Source: Chitinophagales bacterium
GTDB taxonomy: Bacteria; Bacteroidota; Bacteroidia; Chitinophagales; LD1
Assembly: GCA_016786765.1 (NCBI GenBank)
Contig: JAEUUZ010000041.1
Coordinates: forward strand, 1-64,000
DNA length: 64,000 nt
Direction: 5' to 3'
Both the position numbers and the translations under genes were made by a program. Positions 25,378-33,915 of this stretch are shown in pieces (position 1 is the stretch's first letter; each line of letters starts with the position of its first letter). Under the pieces are notes generated by a model, which saw nothing but the letters and a program-made list of their open reading frames with translations, was not told the DNA's origin and made no database searches.

Positions 25378-26364
25378 CTAAACTAATTTATTTTTATTCC
25401 TACGGAGTGGTAAATCATCTAAAAAAACAACGCCATCAAAATCGCTTGCGCTAAAGGGCAAGTCTAACATAGGTTTCCGCGGATAGTTCGTAGCAAAAAC
25501 GGATAAATGCTTAACAAAGCGAGTAGGATAATAATTCATTTCAATGATAACCTGAACAGCCTTTTCCTCCAAAGTTGAAAGCATTGAAATTCGCGTTTTT
25601 ACGGAAGGTGTTTTGCAAGCATCAATGGCCTCCATTACAAGGCCAGGGTCATATTCGGAAATAACAAAGTGAGGATTAGTATCTGTTGCAAAGCTTGGCA
25701 TAACGCCATTCAACCAAAGTGAAGTTTGCCCTTCAACAGCGAACGGATCAACAGGCAATCCGTTAAGCCAAACATTAAAATGTATATGCGGTATTCCAAA
25801 GGGAAATGTAACAGCTCCGTCTATACCGCTATAACCCGAAATAGCAATAGCTTGGCCTCTGTGCAATATATCGCCCACTTGCACCAAACTTTTAGCTAAA
25901 TGTGCATAGCAAGTCATTAATCCCTCTCCGTGATCAATAAAAATTTTCAAGCCTCCACGGTTAAATTCTGAAATAACATGTACCACTTTACCGGCTGCAG
26001 CAGTGCATACTGTTGTTCCAACTGGAATCGCAAAGTCGGTTCCATTATGACTATCGTACGTTAAGCCTCTGCCCCTAATATCAAGTGTTTGTGTTTTCCT
26101 CACCGACCATCCATTTTCGTGCGAAGTGGGCGTGTGATTAAACAAATTAGAGATAATTACTTTGTTTGGTACAAAACAGGTGCCTCGCCAAAGCTTAAAA
26201 GCGACCTTAGGATACAACTGCTTTAAACTACTTAATCCCCATCGAGAAGGAGGCACATCTTCCTCCCCACGAATCGCTACAAGCGCTTGTTTAAAGCGTA
26301 ATGGGAATGGCGCTAATCCGAGTGTATCGCCTAAAAACCTAATTTTTTGCTTTGCCATATCCAA
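25378..26364 (-). CDS. M23 family (LytM-type) peptidase domain protein
   Basis: 328 residues. The central M23 domain shows the zinc motif HNGTDFAIPVG (about 127-137), ACYAHL-type sequence TCYAHLAKSL (about 171-180) and the closing HIHFNVWLNG (about 207-216). The N-terminal 90 residues and the C-terminal 100 residues are unassigned. No signal peptide is visible, odd for an enzyme acting on peptidoglycan; export by another route or a cytoplasmic role is open. Translation could start at the second ATG, two codons in. Confidence 0.82.
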   Translation of the reverse strand: MDMAKQKIRFLGDTLGLAPFPLRFKQALVAIRGEEDVPPSRWGLSSLKQLYPKVAFKLWRGTCFVPNKVIISNLFNHTPTSHENGWSVRKTQTLDIRGRGLTYDSHNGTDFAIPVGTTVCTAAAGKVVHVISEFNRGGLKIFIDHGEGLMTCYAHLAKSLVQVGDILHRGQAIAISGYSGIDGAVTFPFGIPHIHFNVWLNGLPVDPFAVEGQTSLWLNGVMPSFATDTNPHFVISEYDPGLVMEAIDACKTPSVKTRISMLSTLEEKAVQVIIEMNYYPTRFVKHLSVFATNYPRKPMLDLPFSASDFDGVVFLDDLPLRRNKNKLV

Positions 26365-26386
26365 TAATCATAACTAATATAAAACA

Positions 26387-26419
26387 AAACCGCTATTGAG
26401 TTATGCTCAATAGCGGTTT
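26387..26419 (-). terminator. terminator of the TonB-TPR operon
   Basis: AAACCGCTATTGAG and CTCAATAGCGGTTT form a perfect 14-bp stem around TTATG. It lies just past the TPR gene stop on the minus strand. Confidence 0.9.
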
Positions 26420-26440
26420 AATAAAATTATCCGGATTCGC

Positions 26441-28006
26441 TTATTTCAATCCTTTCAATAACTCTTTTGCCAATTCATCATTCGGATCTAACTCTAAAGC
26501 TTTATCCAAATTTAGTTTTGCTTGATCATTGTCTTTAGCGTTCATGTAGTATGCTCCCATATAACCGTATGCTTCTACAAGGTTTCTTTTGTTTTTAGTT
26601 ACATCGGTTTGAGCCAACTCAATAAACTTCTGATAGAAAGGGAATGCGCTTCCTGCTTTCATTTCAGAGTCGATGCGTGAATTGCATTTTGCTCTCCATA
26701 CATAACCGTCAGGCGAAGTAGGTTGTTTGGTAACAAACGTAGCGAAAGTTGAATCGGCTGCTACATAATTTCCCGCAGAAAAATAAGAGCGTCCTAAATA
26801 GTAGTAATCCAATGCTCCTCCACCAAACTGTGCAATTTTAGCATTGTACTGCATAATAGCATCCGCGTAACGTTTAGACTGCCAAAGCGTTTTAGCATAT
26901 TCAGCCGATAACTCTGCATTTTCCTTTTCAGTTTCCAAAGCCGTTTTGAAATAGTCAATGGCTTGAACAGTATCTCCATTTAATGCAGCTAAACGTGCAG
27001 AATAAACATAGTCGATTGGTTTTACCTTTTTGCCTCTAGAGTTAGCCCAAAAACGTTTTGCATATTCATAACCATCTTTGTAACGTTTCAACTCAAAGTT
27101 AGAAAACGACAAACTTCTCAACAAAATATAGTTGTTCGGATCATCCTGTAACATTTGTGCAGCTTCTGTAGCTACTTGCTCGTAATCTTTACTTTGGAAT
27201 AAAAACGAAATAAATCGTGTTTTCGCATCAGCATCATCTTTATTCAACTCGATATATCGCTTGAATTCAGGTTTTGCTAAATCGTATTTTTTCGACAAAT
27301 AATACGCTTCTCCCAATTCTTTATGCGCTAATGCATTATCCGGCTCCAAAGACAAGGCTTTTTTGTAAGCCGTAATTGCGTCATCGTAGGTTCTGGCACG
27401 AACATTCAAACGACCGATTTTCACAAAAGCCATTGTTAATTTAGTATTCACCTCAGCAGCACTCTCGTATTTACTCATCGCTTTACCTCCTTCATTATTT
27501 TCTAGGTATGCATCACCTAAGGCTAGCATGTTGGTACTGTTTTTCAAGTCCAATTTATAAGCTTCTTCGAAATAGTAAATCGCTTCTTTCAAATCGGTAG
27601 TAGTTGGTTTAAACCAAGCATCTCCAATTTGGTAAAGAATTTCTGAGTTCTTAAGTTTAGATGTAATAGCAGCTTTATCCAAAAGACCTTTCGCATCAGT
27701 AATGCGTTTCTCGAGCAAAGCAATACGACCTAAAGCCAAGCTTCCATAAGCTGTTTTGTTCGTTTCACCCAACATGGCATAAAAAATCTTAGCAGAATCA
27801 GGATCGTCTGTTTTCAGATAAGTATTCCCTAAATAGTATGCCGTTTGATTGCGATCAACAGATGGATCGGTCAATAATTTTCGGAGTGCATTTTTAGCAC
27901 GGAAAAAATTTTCGTTGTCTATATCTTTTCTCGCTTCTTCAAGCGTTTGAGCCCCTACAGACAATACTGCTCCAATCATCGCAAATTGCAAAAAGATTCG
28001 TTTCAT
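26441..28006 (-). CDS. exported TPR protein of the TonB locus
   Basis: 521 residues with a signal peptide (1-19, MKRIFLQFAMIGAVLSVGAQ). The rest is tetratricopeptide repeats, about 11-13 units. The clearest are ALGDAYLENNEGGKAMSKYE, LNVRARTYDDAITAYKKAL and YMNAKDNDQAKLNLDKALEL at the C-terminus. It would be a periplasmic scaffold. It follows the PstS-like gene by 29 bases, and this gene order after exbB-exbD-exbD-tonB recurs in Bacteroidota. Its precise role is not established. Confidence 0.88.
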   Translation of the reverse strand: MKRIFLQFAMIGAVLSVGAQTLEEARKDIDNENFFRAKNALRKLLTDPSVDRNQTAYYLGNTYLKTDDPDSAKIFYAMLGETNKTAYGSLALGRIALLEKRITDAKGLLDKAAITSKLKNSEILYQIGDAWFKPTTTDLKEAIYYFEEAYKLDLKNSTNMLALGDAYLENNEGGKAMSKYESAAEVNTKLTMAFVKIGRLNVRARTYDDAITAYKKALSLEPDNALAHKELGEAYYLSKKYDLAKPEFKRYIELNKDDADAKTRFISFLFQSKDYEQVATEAAQMLQDDPNNYILLRSLSFSNFELKRYKDGYEYAKRFWANSRGKKVKPIDYVYSARLAALNGDTVQAIDYFKTALETEKENAELSAEYAKTLWQSKRYADAIMQYNAKIAQFGGGALDYYYLGRSYFSAGNYVAADSTFATFVTKQPTSPDGYVWRAKCNSRIDSEMKAGSAFPFYQKFIELAQTDVTKNKRNLVEAYGYMGAYYMNAKDNDQAKLNLDKALELDPNDELAKELLKGLK

Positions 28007-28035
28007 TTCTTTTGTTTTATTAGTTTACAATGTTA

Positions 28036-28962
28036 CTATTTTTTTACGTCAACACCATTGCTGTTGATAATGAAATCACGCTCCGGCATTGTTGTAGGCA
28101 TCAGGCCGGCTTTTAAAAATATTTTCTGGCCCTGCTTCTTGAATATGAAATTTGCAAAGCCCGTACCAACTCGCTCGTAAGGATTACATATCACATAGTT
28201 TAACGGTCGGATAAAGGGATAGGCCCCTATGGCTATATCGGCCTCAGATGCAGTACTGGCAATAGTTTTACCTGTTGAATCTTTTTTTTCTACCGCAATA
28301 ATATTAACGTTTTTTAGAAGCTGTTGCATCCGTGGATTATCTTCATCGCTGATTTTGGCATAAGGAATTGCCCCAACGGCTCCGTCATGTTGTCGTACAT
28401 AATCAATAACCGCTTCAATAGAATCGAGTGCAAAAATTTTGAGCGATTTGTTAACACCGGAAAACAAGCGAAAAGATTTGACCAAACCGGTTTGCTTTCC
28501 ATCAAAAACAAACGTGAAATTATCGTTATTCAATATTTGCTGTTCATTAGAAAAAAGTCGTTCGTAGTTCAACGCTTTTACGGTTGATGTTTTACCTACA
28601 ATAAACGCCAAAGCATCTTTTGCCATTAAATGTTCGCGTGGATGAGTAGAATCAATTCGGGTAAGTGCTTCAATTTCTTCGGTGGTAAGCTGCCGCCCAA
28701 TAACAGCTTCCTGCAGTTCTCGCGTATACAGCTTATTCATTATCTCGGCATCCGACATATAATCAAACGTTATGGATGCTCCGGGATAAGTTGCTTCAAA
28801 AACTTCGCGTTGCTGCTCCATTACATAACGAAAATCGTTATCGCAAGCAATAACTATATGCCCGTTGTGATATTGATCGGCAGGTAACACTTTTTTCTTT
28901 TCCTTGCATCCGTATACAGAAAAAAGAAGCACTATAAATAAGTAAGCAAGATTACGCTTCAT
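28036..28962 (-). CDS. PstS-like substrate-binding lipoprotein
   Basis: 309 residues from the preferred start at 28962, where MKRNLAYLFIVLLFSVYGC gives a lipoprotein signal with the lipidated Cys at residue 19. The frame is open to 29016, but those residues are not signal-like. The mature part is a phosphate-binding-protein-like fold (IVIACDNDFRYVMEQQ, IGRQLTTEEIEAL, DGAVGAIPYAKI, ICNPYERVGTGFANFI). No pst permease is present. In this context it is a periplasmic or outer-membrane-facing partner of the TonB system; ligand unknown. It overlaps the preceding small gene by 11 bases. Confidence 0.85.
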   Translation of the reverse strand: MKRNLAYLFIVLLFSVYGCKEKKKVLPADQYHNGHIVIACDNDFRYVMEQQREVFEATYPGASITFDYMSDAEIMNKLYTRELQEAVIGRQLTTEEIEALTRIDSTHPREHLMAKDALAFIVGKTSTVKALNYERLFSNEQQILNNDNFTFVFDGKQTGLVKSFRLFSGVNKSLKIFALDSIEAVIDYVRQHDGAVGAIPYAKISDEDNPRMQQLLKNVNIIAVEKKDSTGKTIASTASEADIAIGAYPFIRPLNYVICNPYERVGTGFANFIFKKQGQKIFLKAGLMPTTMPERDFIINSNGVDVKK

Positions 28963-29170
28963 CGTGTTGTAGCGCTTTAAACTCTTGAACAAAGCGGTAA
29001 AACCTAAACAAACCATAGGCTAAAACCAAAATGGCCAAGGCAATTCGGTAGTTGCGTGAAACGAAATAGAGATAATAGCTATTCACGCATAGGAATCCCC
29101 CCAACACCACATATAGCAGTGCAACAATACCTCGCAAAAAGAGAACGGGATGTTTGAGCAATTTAATCAT
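28952..29170 (-). CDS. small two-helix membrane protein in the TonB operon
   Basis: 72 residues with two hydrophobic segments (about 9-28 and 41-60), joined by a short Tyr/Arg loop (YYLYFVSRNYR), and a charged tail KALQHDEA. It begins 62 bases after the tonB stop and overlaps the lipoprotein gene by 11 bases, so coupled translation is likely. No family recognised beyond its conserved-looking position. Confidence 0.75.
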   Translation of the reverse strand: MIKLLKHPVLFLRGIVALLYVVLGGFLCVNSYYLYFVSRNYRIALAILVLAYGLFRFYRFVQEFKALQHDEA

Positions 29171-29187
29171 AATGTTTACTAATAAAA

Positions 29188-29212
29188 AAGGTCATGGACA
29201 AACCATGACCTT
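29188..29212 (-). terminator. attenuating terminator after tonB
   Basis: AAGGTCATGG pairs perfectly with CCATGACCTT around ACAAA, followed on the minus strand by six T. It lies between tonB and the small membrane gene, so downstream genes would be expressed by partial read-through. Confidence 0.8.
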
Positions 29213-29232
29213 CAAAAAAAATGCTGTTTAAA

Positions 29233-30036
29233 TTATTGAAGTCTGTACACCACAGGTAAGTTGAAATATACTTTTACAGCTTTCCCTTGTTGTTTGCCCG
29301 GTTTGAATTTAGGCAAAAGACGAATAACTCGTACTGCCTCTTTATCCAATCCAGAGCTTATACCACGTTTAACATTTACGTCTGATATAGAACCATCTTC
29401 ATTCACAGTAAATCCTACAATAACACGCCCTTGAACGTCATTATCACGCTCCATTGGTGGATACTGTATATTTGATTGAATGAATTTCATCAACTCTCCA
29501 TCTCCTCCAGGAAACTCCGGCATTTGTTCTACGATAGTAAAGACCTTTGGTGGCTCTACAACCGGTGCTTCAGTAATCACAGGTTCAACCACTGTAGGTT
29601 CAGCATTAGCATCGCCTTCTTGTGTTTTTGTGGAGATTTCTTGATCTTTAATTTCTTTAATTTCTGTAAGCGGTTCCTCCTCACGCACCTCCTCGTTTTT
29701 CTTCACAACCATCTCCAAGAACTTAACGGTTGGCCGTTGCGGTGGCGGTGGAGGTGGAGGCGGTGGTGGTGGTGGTGCGTTTTCATTTAAAGGGGGTGGC
29801 TCGGCAAGTGTTACACTTGTTTCCACAACAACCTCCTTTTTTGGTGCTAAAGAAGCCCAATCAATCTTTAAAGTTATCAAAAGTAATGCAGTAATTCCGG
29901 CTGCTATAAGCAAACCTAACCCTGCATTTTTCTTGGTAGTCTTTCGAAGATCGTAAGCTCCATATTCTTTATTCCGTTGGTCGAAAACGATATCATCGAA
30001 CGACCATCCCGAATATGATTTTGCTGTTCCTTCCAT
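29233..30036 (-). CDS. tonB: energy transducer TonB
   Basis: 267 residues. The cytoplasmic N-terminus contains the Bacteroidota signature FDDIVFDQRNKEYGAYDLR (about 12-30). One transmembrane helix follows (about 40-57), then a periplasmic linker with an 11-proline run (about 88-98) and acidic Glu/Thr stretches. The TonB C-terminal domain is about 172-267, with EFPGGDGELMKFIQSNIQYP and GRVIVGFTVNEDGSISDV. It couples the ExbB/ExbD proton motor to outer-membrane receptors. It is the fourth gene of the operon. Confidence 0.95.
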   Translation of the reverse strand: MEGTAKSYSGWSFDDIVFDQRNKEYGAYDLRKTTKKNAGLGLLIAAGITALLLITLKIDWASLAPKKEVVVETSVTLAEPPPLNENAPPPPPPPPPPPPQRPTVKFLEMVVKKNEEVREEEPLTEIKEIKDQEISTKTQEGDANAEPTVVEPVITEAPVVEPPKVFTIVEQMPEFPGGDGELMKFIQSNIQYPPMERDNDVQGRVIVGFTVNEDGSISDVNVKRGISSGLDKEAVRVIRLLPKFKPGKQQGKAVKVYFNLPVVYRLQ

Positions 30037-30091
30037 TATAAAATGATTTCCTTGTTTAGATGCAATTACTTAATAAATTCCATAACTCTCG

Positions 30092-30670
30092 CTATTCCTT
30101 GGCGAAAGTTTTAACATTTCCGCCATTGTCTACGGCTTCCTTCTCGATTGGAGAAAAATCTTGAATGGCATAAACAGGCACTTGTGCAATATCCATTTCA
30201 TCCAAAATATCGACCATGTTTTTGTAACGAGAACCCGGCAACAATTTGATCAAACAAATCATTGGACGTTCTTTGTTTGTTTTTGGACTGATTCCACATT
30301 CTTTGCTCACACGCTTTTTAGTACGTAAAATTTGCTTACGAATTCCGGCATCACCTGCAAAAGTTGTTTTTTGCAAATCGGCAACTTTCAATCCTTCGTA
30401 ATACCATACATTATCTAACGTATCTAAAAGCACATTCAACACCTGACATTCCATTACTTCTGGTTTGTCTTTCTCGTCAATATCTTCCTTCTTCGGCATA
30501 TTTAACTCCATAGCCGATGGTTTGTTCAATGTTGTTGTCAACATGAAAAACGTAATCAATAGGAACGCCAAGTCAACCATTGGAGTAAGGTCAACTTTGG
30601 TGGACATTTTCTTCGCACGGACCTTCCCGTCTTTATGCCCACCGCCCCCGGAGGTATCTATTTCTGCCAT
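30092..30670 (-). CDS. exbD: ExbD/TolR biopolymer transport protein (second copy)
   Basis: 192 residues. Basic N-terminus, one transmembrane helix (KVDLTPMVDLAFLLITFFML, about 25-44) containing the proton-path Asp, and a periplasmic domain of about 140 residues with a Cys-bearing insertion longer than in E. coli ExbD (about 140 residues total). It is the partner of ExbB in energising TonB. Confidence 0.93.
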   Translation of the reverse strand: MAEIDTSGGGGHKDGKVRAKKMSTKVDLTPMVDLAFLLITFFMLTTTLNKPSAMELNMPKKEDIDEKDKPEVMECQVLNVLLDTLDNVWYYEGLKVADLQKTTFAGDAGIRKQILRTKKRVSKECGISPKTNKERPMICLIKLLPGSRYKNMVDILDEMDIAQVPVYAIQDFSPIEKEAVDNGGNVKTFAKE

Positions 30671-30698
30671 TGATTCTTAATTATTTCTTTTAATTAAA

Positions 30699-31340
30699 TT
30701 ATTCCTCTTTTTTCTCTTCGGTAGTAGCTCCTCCGCCCAAAGTGGTAATCAGATTGAAACGATGTACATCTGCATCCTTGGTTAAAATTTCTATCACCCG
30801 TTGAACATCTTTAATGTTCGTGGACTTATCTCCTTTTATGGCAATCTTCATTTTGGGATTGGCATAACGCGCAGCCCAAATCCAATCTGCCAATTGATTG
30901 TGAACTGAATCAGTAGGGATACCCGGAAGTTTATCCTGGTATGTTTTGTAATCGCCTCCGTTCAATTTCAATACACGAGGTAAATCCTCTAAAGGTGTTC
31001 CGAACACTTCGATAAAACCGAACTGTTTAGTTTGCTCAGGAGTAATTCCTTTCAAATCCGGGAATCGCTCTCCTACACGCTCTACCATTTTCTGCAAAGT
31101 TTCTCTTCGCATTTCTTGATCGGCAAAAGCGAGGTAAGCCTTTCCATCTTTTGATAAAGAAATCACAATCGCTTTTTCGATTTTGGTCATCGAACGAGCA
31201 GACGGGATATCAATCATCACCGGATCGGCTGGTTTAAATTTTGATGTGAGGATAAAGAAAGTAAGCAACAAGAAGGATACATCGCACATGGCGGTCATAT
31301 CTACTGATGTACTTTTCCTCGCAACATTTATTTTAGGCAT
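30699..31340 (-). CDS. exbD: ExbD/TolR biopolymer transport protein (first copy)
   Basis: 213 residues with the helix SVDMTAMCDVSFLLLTFFIL (about 12-31) carrying the conserved Asp. The periplasmic part is expanded and ends in LITTLGGGATTEEKKEE. The two adjacent copies differ strongly outside the helix, suggesting a mixed ExbD oligomer or separate tasks. Transcribed just after exbB. Confidence 0.93.
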   Translation of the reverse strand: MPKINVARKSTSVDMTAMCDVSFLLLTFFILTSKFKPADPVMIDIPSARSMTKIEKAIVISLSKDGKAYLAFADQEMRRETLQKMVERVGERFPDLKGITPEQTKQFGFIEVFGTPLEDLPRVLKLNGGDYKTYQDKLPGIPTDSVHNQLADWIWAARYANPKMKIAIKGDKSTNIKDVQRVIEILTKDADVHRFNLITTLGGGATTEEKKEE

Positions 31341-31366
31341 TGCTAAAGTTTATGCGATGAACAAAA

Positions 31367-32188
31367 TTATTTCTTACGACCTGCAAACGTTTGTGCAATA
31401 CTGAAACCGATTTCATCGATTGCGTAAGTCAAACTATCTATTTTGCTGGTAAGGATGTTGTAAACGATAATCGCGAAAGCTGAAGTAGCGATACCAATTG
31501 CCGTGTTTACAAGGGCCTCAGAGATACCTTGAGAAAGTGCACCCGGATCCGGAGTTCCAGAAGTTGCCAAAGCTGCGAACGATTTAATCATACCGATTAC
31601 CGTTCCCAAAAGCGCTACGAGTGTACCTACTGATGCAATTGTTGCCAATACAGCTAAGTTCTTTTGTAATGAAGGCATTTCCAAAGCAGTAGCTTCTTCA
31701 ATTTCTTTAGAGATGTTCAATACTTTTTGCTCAGTTTCTAATTCTGTGTTTTTAGCCATATCTGCATATTTATGCAAACCTGCTTGTACCACATTAGCTA
31801 CAGATCCTTTTTGTTTTGTACAAGCATCAAGTGCACCGTTGATGTTATCAGAGGCTAAATTGCTTTTTACAGTTGCCAAAAATGCATCTACATTTCCGGT
31901 TCCTTTTGCTTTTCCAATTGTTAACAATCGCTCAAAAGTGTAAGCGATAACCATAAACAACATCGTTAATAATATTGGAACGATAAATCCTCCCATGTAG
32001 ATAAGGCCTAGTAAGTCAGCACTACCATCGGCTGTTTTCATTGCCTCGTGTTTACCGTTCGGAAGTTCAATTGTATGTGCGCGACATACGAAGTACCAGA
32101 AACTAACTCCAATGATTAATGCCACCGGCATTACGAGAAGAGTTAAATCAAATCCACCACTTTTTTTTGCAGTTGCAGCTTGTGCCAT
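31367..32188 (-). CDS. exbB: MotA/TolQ/ExbB proton channel protein
   Basis: 273 residues with three transmembrane segments: about 15-33, 65-90, and the pair at about 160-190 and 205-235. The hallmark ASVGTLVALLGTVIGMIKSF (about 163-182) and ALVNTAIGIATSAFAIIVYN (about 203-222) hold the Thr residues lining the proton path. It forms the pentameric motor with ExbD. It is the first gene of the TonB operon, behind a consensus promoter. Confidence 0.95.
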   Translation of the reverse strand: MAQAATAKKSGGFDLTLLVMPVALIIGVSFWYFVCRAHTIELPNGKHEAMKTADGSADLLGLIYMGGFIVPILLTMLFMVIAYTFERLLTIGKAKGTGNVDAFLATVKSNLASDNINGALDACTKQKGSVANVVQAGLHKYADMAKNTELETEQKVLNISKEIEEATALEMPSLQKNLAVLATIASVGTLVALLGTVIGMIKSFAALATSGTPDPGALSQGISEALVNTAIGIATSAFAIIVYNILTSKIDSLTYAIDEIGFSIAQTFAGRKK

Positions 32189-32240
32189 AGTTTTTGTGTT
32201 TTTTGTTTTAAATTAAGGATTGTTTGTTTTTTGATTTTTT

Positions 32241-32269
32241 CAAAAATAGACGAAGTTTTTATTTGTCAA
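32241..32269 (-). promoter_or_regulatory. promoter of the exbB-exbD-tonB operon
   Basis: On the minus strand TTG (32269-32267), 18 bases, then TATTTTTG (32248-32241), a full consensus match, 52 bases before the exbB ATG. Confidence 0.75.
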
Positions 32270-32388
32270 AATATTTAACCGATATTTTTACAAACCGATT
32301 TCGAACGATTTTCGAACGTGCTGTTTAAAAGTTTATTGTGTTAATATGAAAAGAGACTGTGAAATATGACAATTGTATGACAAAATGC

Positions 32389-32484
32389 TTAACGCTTACC
32401 TTTAGATGCATTACTTACGCCTTTCACGGCATTGGCAATTTTACTGATTACAGAAGCGATTAATGCTGCGATTGCTTTTCCCAT
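32389..32484 (-). CDS. 31-residue basic amphipathic peptide ORF
   Basis: The product begins MGKAIAALIASVISKIANAV and ends in a Gly/Ser/Lys/Arg-rich tail (KGKR). Charge is strongly positive and the N-terminal 20 residues form a clean amphipathic or membrane-seeking helix. It sits 18 bases after the dipeptidase stop and 120 bases before the exbB promoter, on the same strand. It is too short for homology judgement here. Possible roles are a membrane-associated small protein, a toxin-like peptide or a leader; function unknown. Confidence 0.5.
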   Translation of the reverse strand: MGKAIAALIASVISKIANAVKGVSNASKGKR

Positions 32485-32502
32485 AGTAATAGAATTTAGA
32501 AT

Positions 32503-33858
32503 TTACAATATTGAAAAGTAATGAAAAAAATGCGGAATTGTTTCAATCCCTTTGAAATAGTTGAAAATTCCATAATGCTCGTTGGGCGAATGTATCGCAT
32601 CGGAATCTAGCCCAAAACCCATTAAAACAGATTTGGTGTTTAATTCGCGCTCAAACATAGTTACGATAGGAATACTGCCTCCCGTGCGCAATGGAATTGG
32701 CGTTTTCCCAAAAGTTACTTCCATAGCTTTCTCTGCCGCTTTATAGGCCTTTGAATCGGTAGGTGTAACCGCAGGCTCGCCTCCATGATGTGGTGTTACC
32801 TTTACTTTCACGCTAGCCGGAGCTATTTTTTTAAAATGCGCTTCAAAAAGAGCGGTTATCTCTTCGTGCGATTGATTGGGCACCAAACGCATACTAATTT
32901 TGGCATAAGCTTTAGAAGGCAACACCGTTTTCGCGCCTTGTCCAATATATCCACCCCAAATTCCATTGACATCTAATGTAGGACGAATCGATACGCGTTC
33001 AATCGTACTATAGCCTTCTTCACCCAATACATCATTAATATCCAAATGCGCTTTGTAATCATCAATGCTGAAAGGTGCCTTAGCCATAGCTTCGCGCTCT
33101 GCGACCGATACTTGATCTACTTTATCGTAGAAGCCGGGAATGGTGATTCGTCTCTGTTCATCGTGCAGCGAAGCAATCATATCGCACAATATATTGATAG
33201 GATTTGCCACTGCTCCGCCATACACCCCGCTATGCAAATCGCGGTTAGGACCGGTAACTTCTACTTCTAAATAAGACAAACCACGTAAGCCTGTTGTAAT
33301 AGAAGGACAATCATTCGCAATCATAGATGTATCGCAAATCAACACTGCATCGGATTTCAGACGCTCTTTATTGGCTTTCACGAAAATCTCCAAGTTGGTT
33401 GAACCCACTTCCTCCTCTCCTTCTATCATGAATTTCACATTGCATGGCAAACTATTGTTCTGCATCATCATCTCAAAGGCTTTCACTTGCATGTACATTT
33501 GCCCTTTGTCATCGGCACTACCGCGAGCATAAATTTTACCGTCTTTAATCACCGGTTCAAATGGTGGAGAATCCCACAAATCAATAGGATCTGCCGGTTG
33601 CACATCATAATGCCCATAACATAATACGGTTGGTTTACTCAGGTCAATCATTTTTTCACCATAAACAATGGGAAAACCGGCAGTCTGACAAATTTCCACA
33701 TTATCGGCACCGGCTTTAATCAGTTGTTCTTTTACAAATTCAGCAGTGGCAAAAACATGCTCGCTATAAGCAGGATCTGCACTTACCGATGGTATCCGTA
33801 ACAAGGTAAAAAGCTCTTCGAGCATACGGTCTTTGTTGGCTTCGAGATAGTTGTTCAT
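32503..33858 (-). CDS. M20 family dipeptidase
   Basis: A 451-residue cytoplasmic metallopeptidase of the M20/CNDP type. Zinc and catalytic motifs: CYGHYDVQPADP (about 80-91), YARGSADDKGQMYMQ (about 110-124), EGEEEVGS (about 146-153), and late DSDAIHSPNEHYGIFNYFKG with the last His ligand. The dimerisation insert with DLHSGVYGG (about 205-213) is present. It hydrolyses dipeptides, probably with broad specificity. A GATTT-rich repeat tract lies immediately upstream of its start. Confidence 0.94.
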   Translation of the reverse strand: MNNYLEANKDRMLEELFTLLRIPSVSADPAYSEHVFATAEFVKEQLIKAGADNVEICQTAGFPIVYGEKMIDLSKPTVLCYGHYDVQPADPIDLWDSPPFEPVIKDGKIYARGSADDKGQMYMQVKAFEMMMQNNSLPCNVKFMIEGEEEVGSTNLEIFVKANKERLKSDAVLICDTSMIANDCPSITTGLRGLSYLEVEVTGPNRDLHSGVYGGAVANPINILCDMIASLHDEQRRITIPGFYDKVDQVSVAEREAMAKAPFSIDDYKAHLDINDVLGEEGYSTIERVSIRPTLDVNGIWGGYIGQGAKTVLPSKAYAKISMRLVPNQSHEEITALFEAHFKKIAPASVKVKVTPHHGGEPAVTPTDSKAYKAAEKAMEVTFGKTPIPLRTGGSIPIVTMFERELNTKSVLMGFGLDSDAIHSPNEHYGIFNYFKGIETIPHFFHYFSIL

Positions 33859-33859
33859 T

Positions 33860-33905
33860 TATGATTTATTGATTTATGATTTGTGATTTAAAATCTATGA
33901 TTTGC
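33860..33905. repeat. GATTT-rich tandem tract upstream of the dipeptidase gene
   Basis: At least five near-copies of TTTATGATTT or GTGATTT follow each other directly before the start codon at 33858. Comparable tracts precede purK and the SDR gene. Confidence 0.6.
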
Positions 33906-33915
33906 TGATAACATT

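Noticed and set aside
29740-29790. Tandem GGTGGCGGT tract as a simple-sequence phase-variation site
   Set aside because: It encodes the proline run of TonB, with mixed codons; no sign of a homopolymeric or pure repeat.
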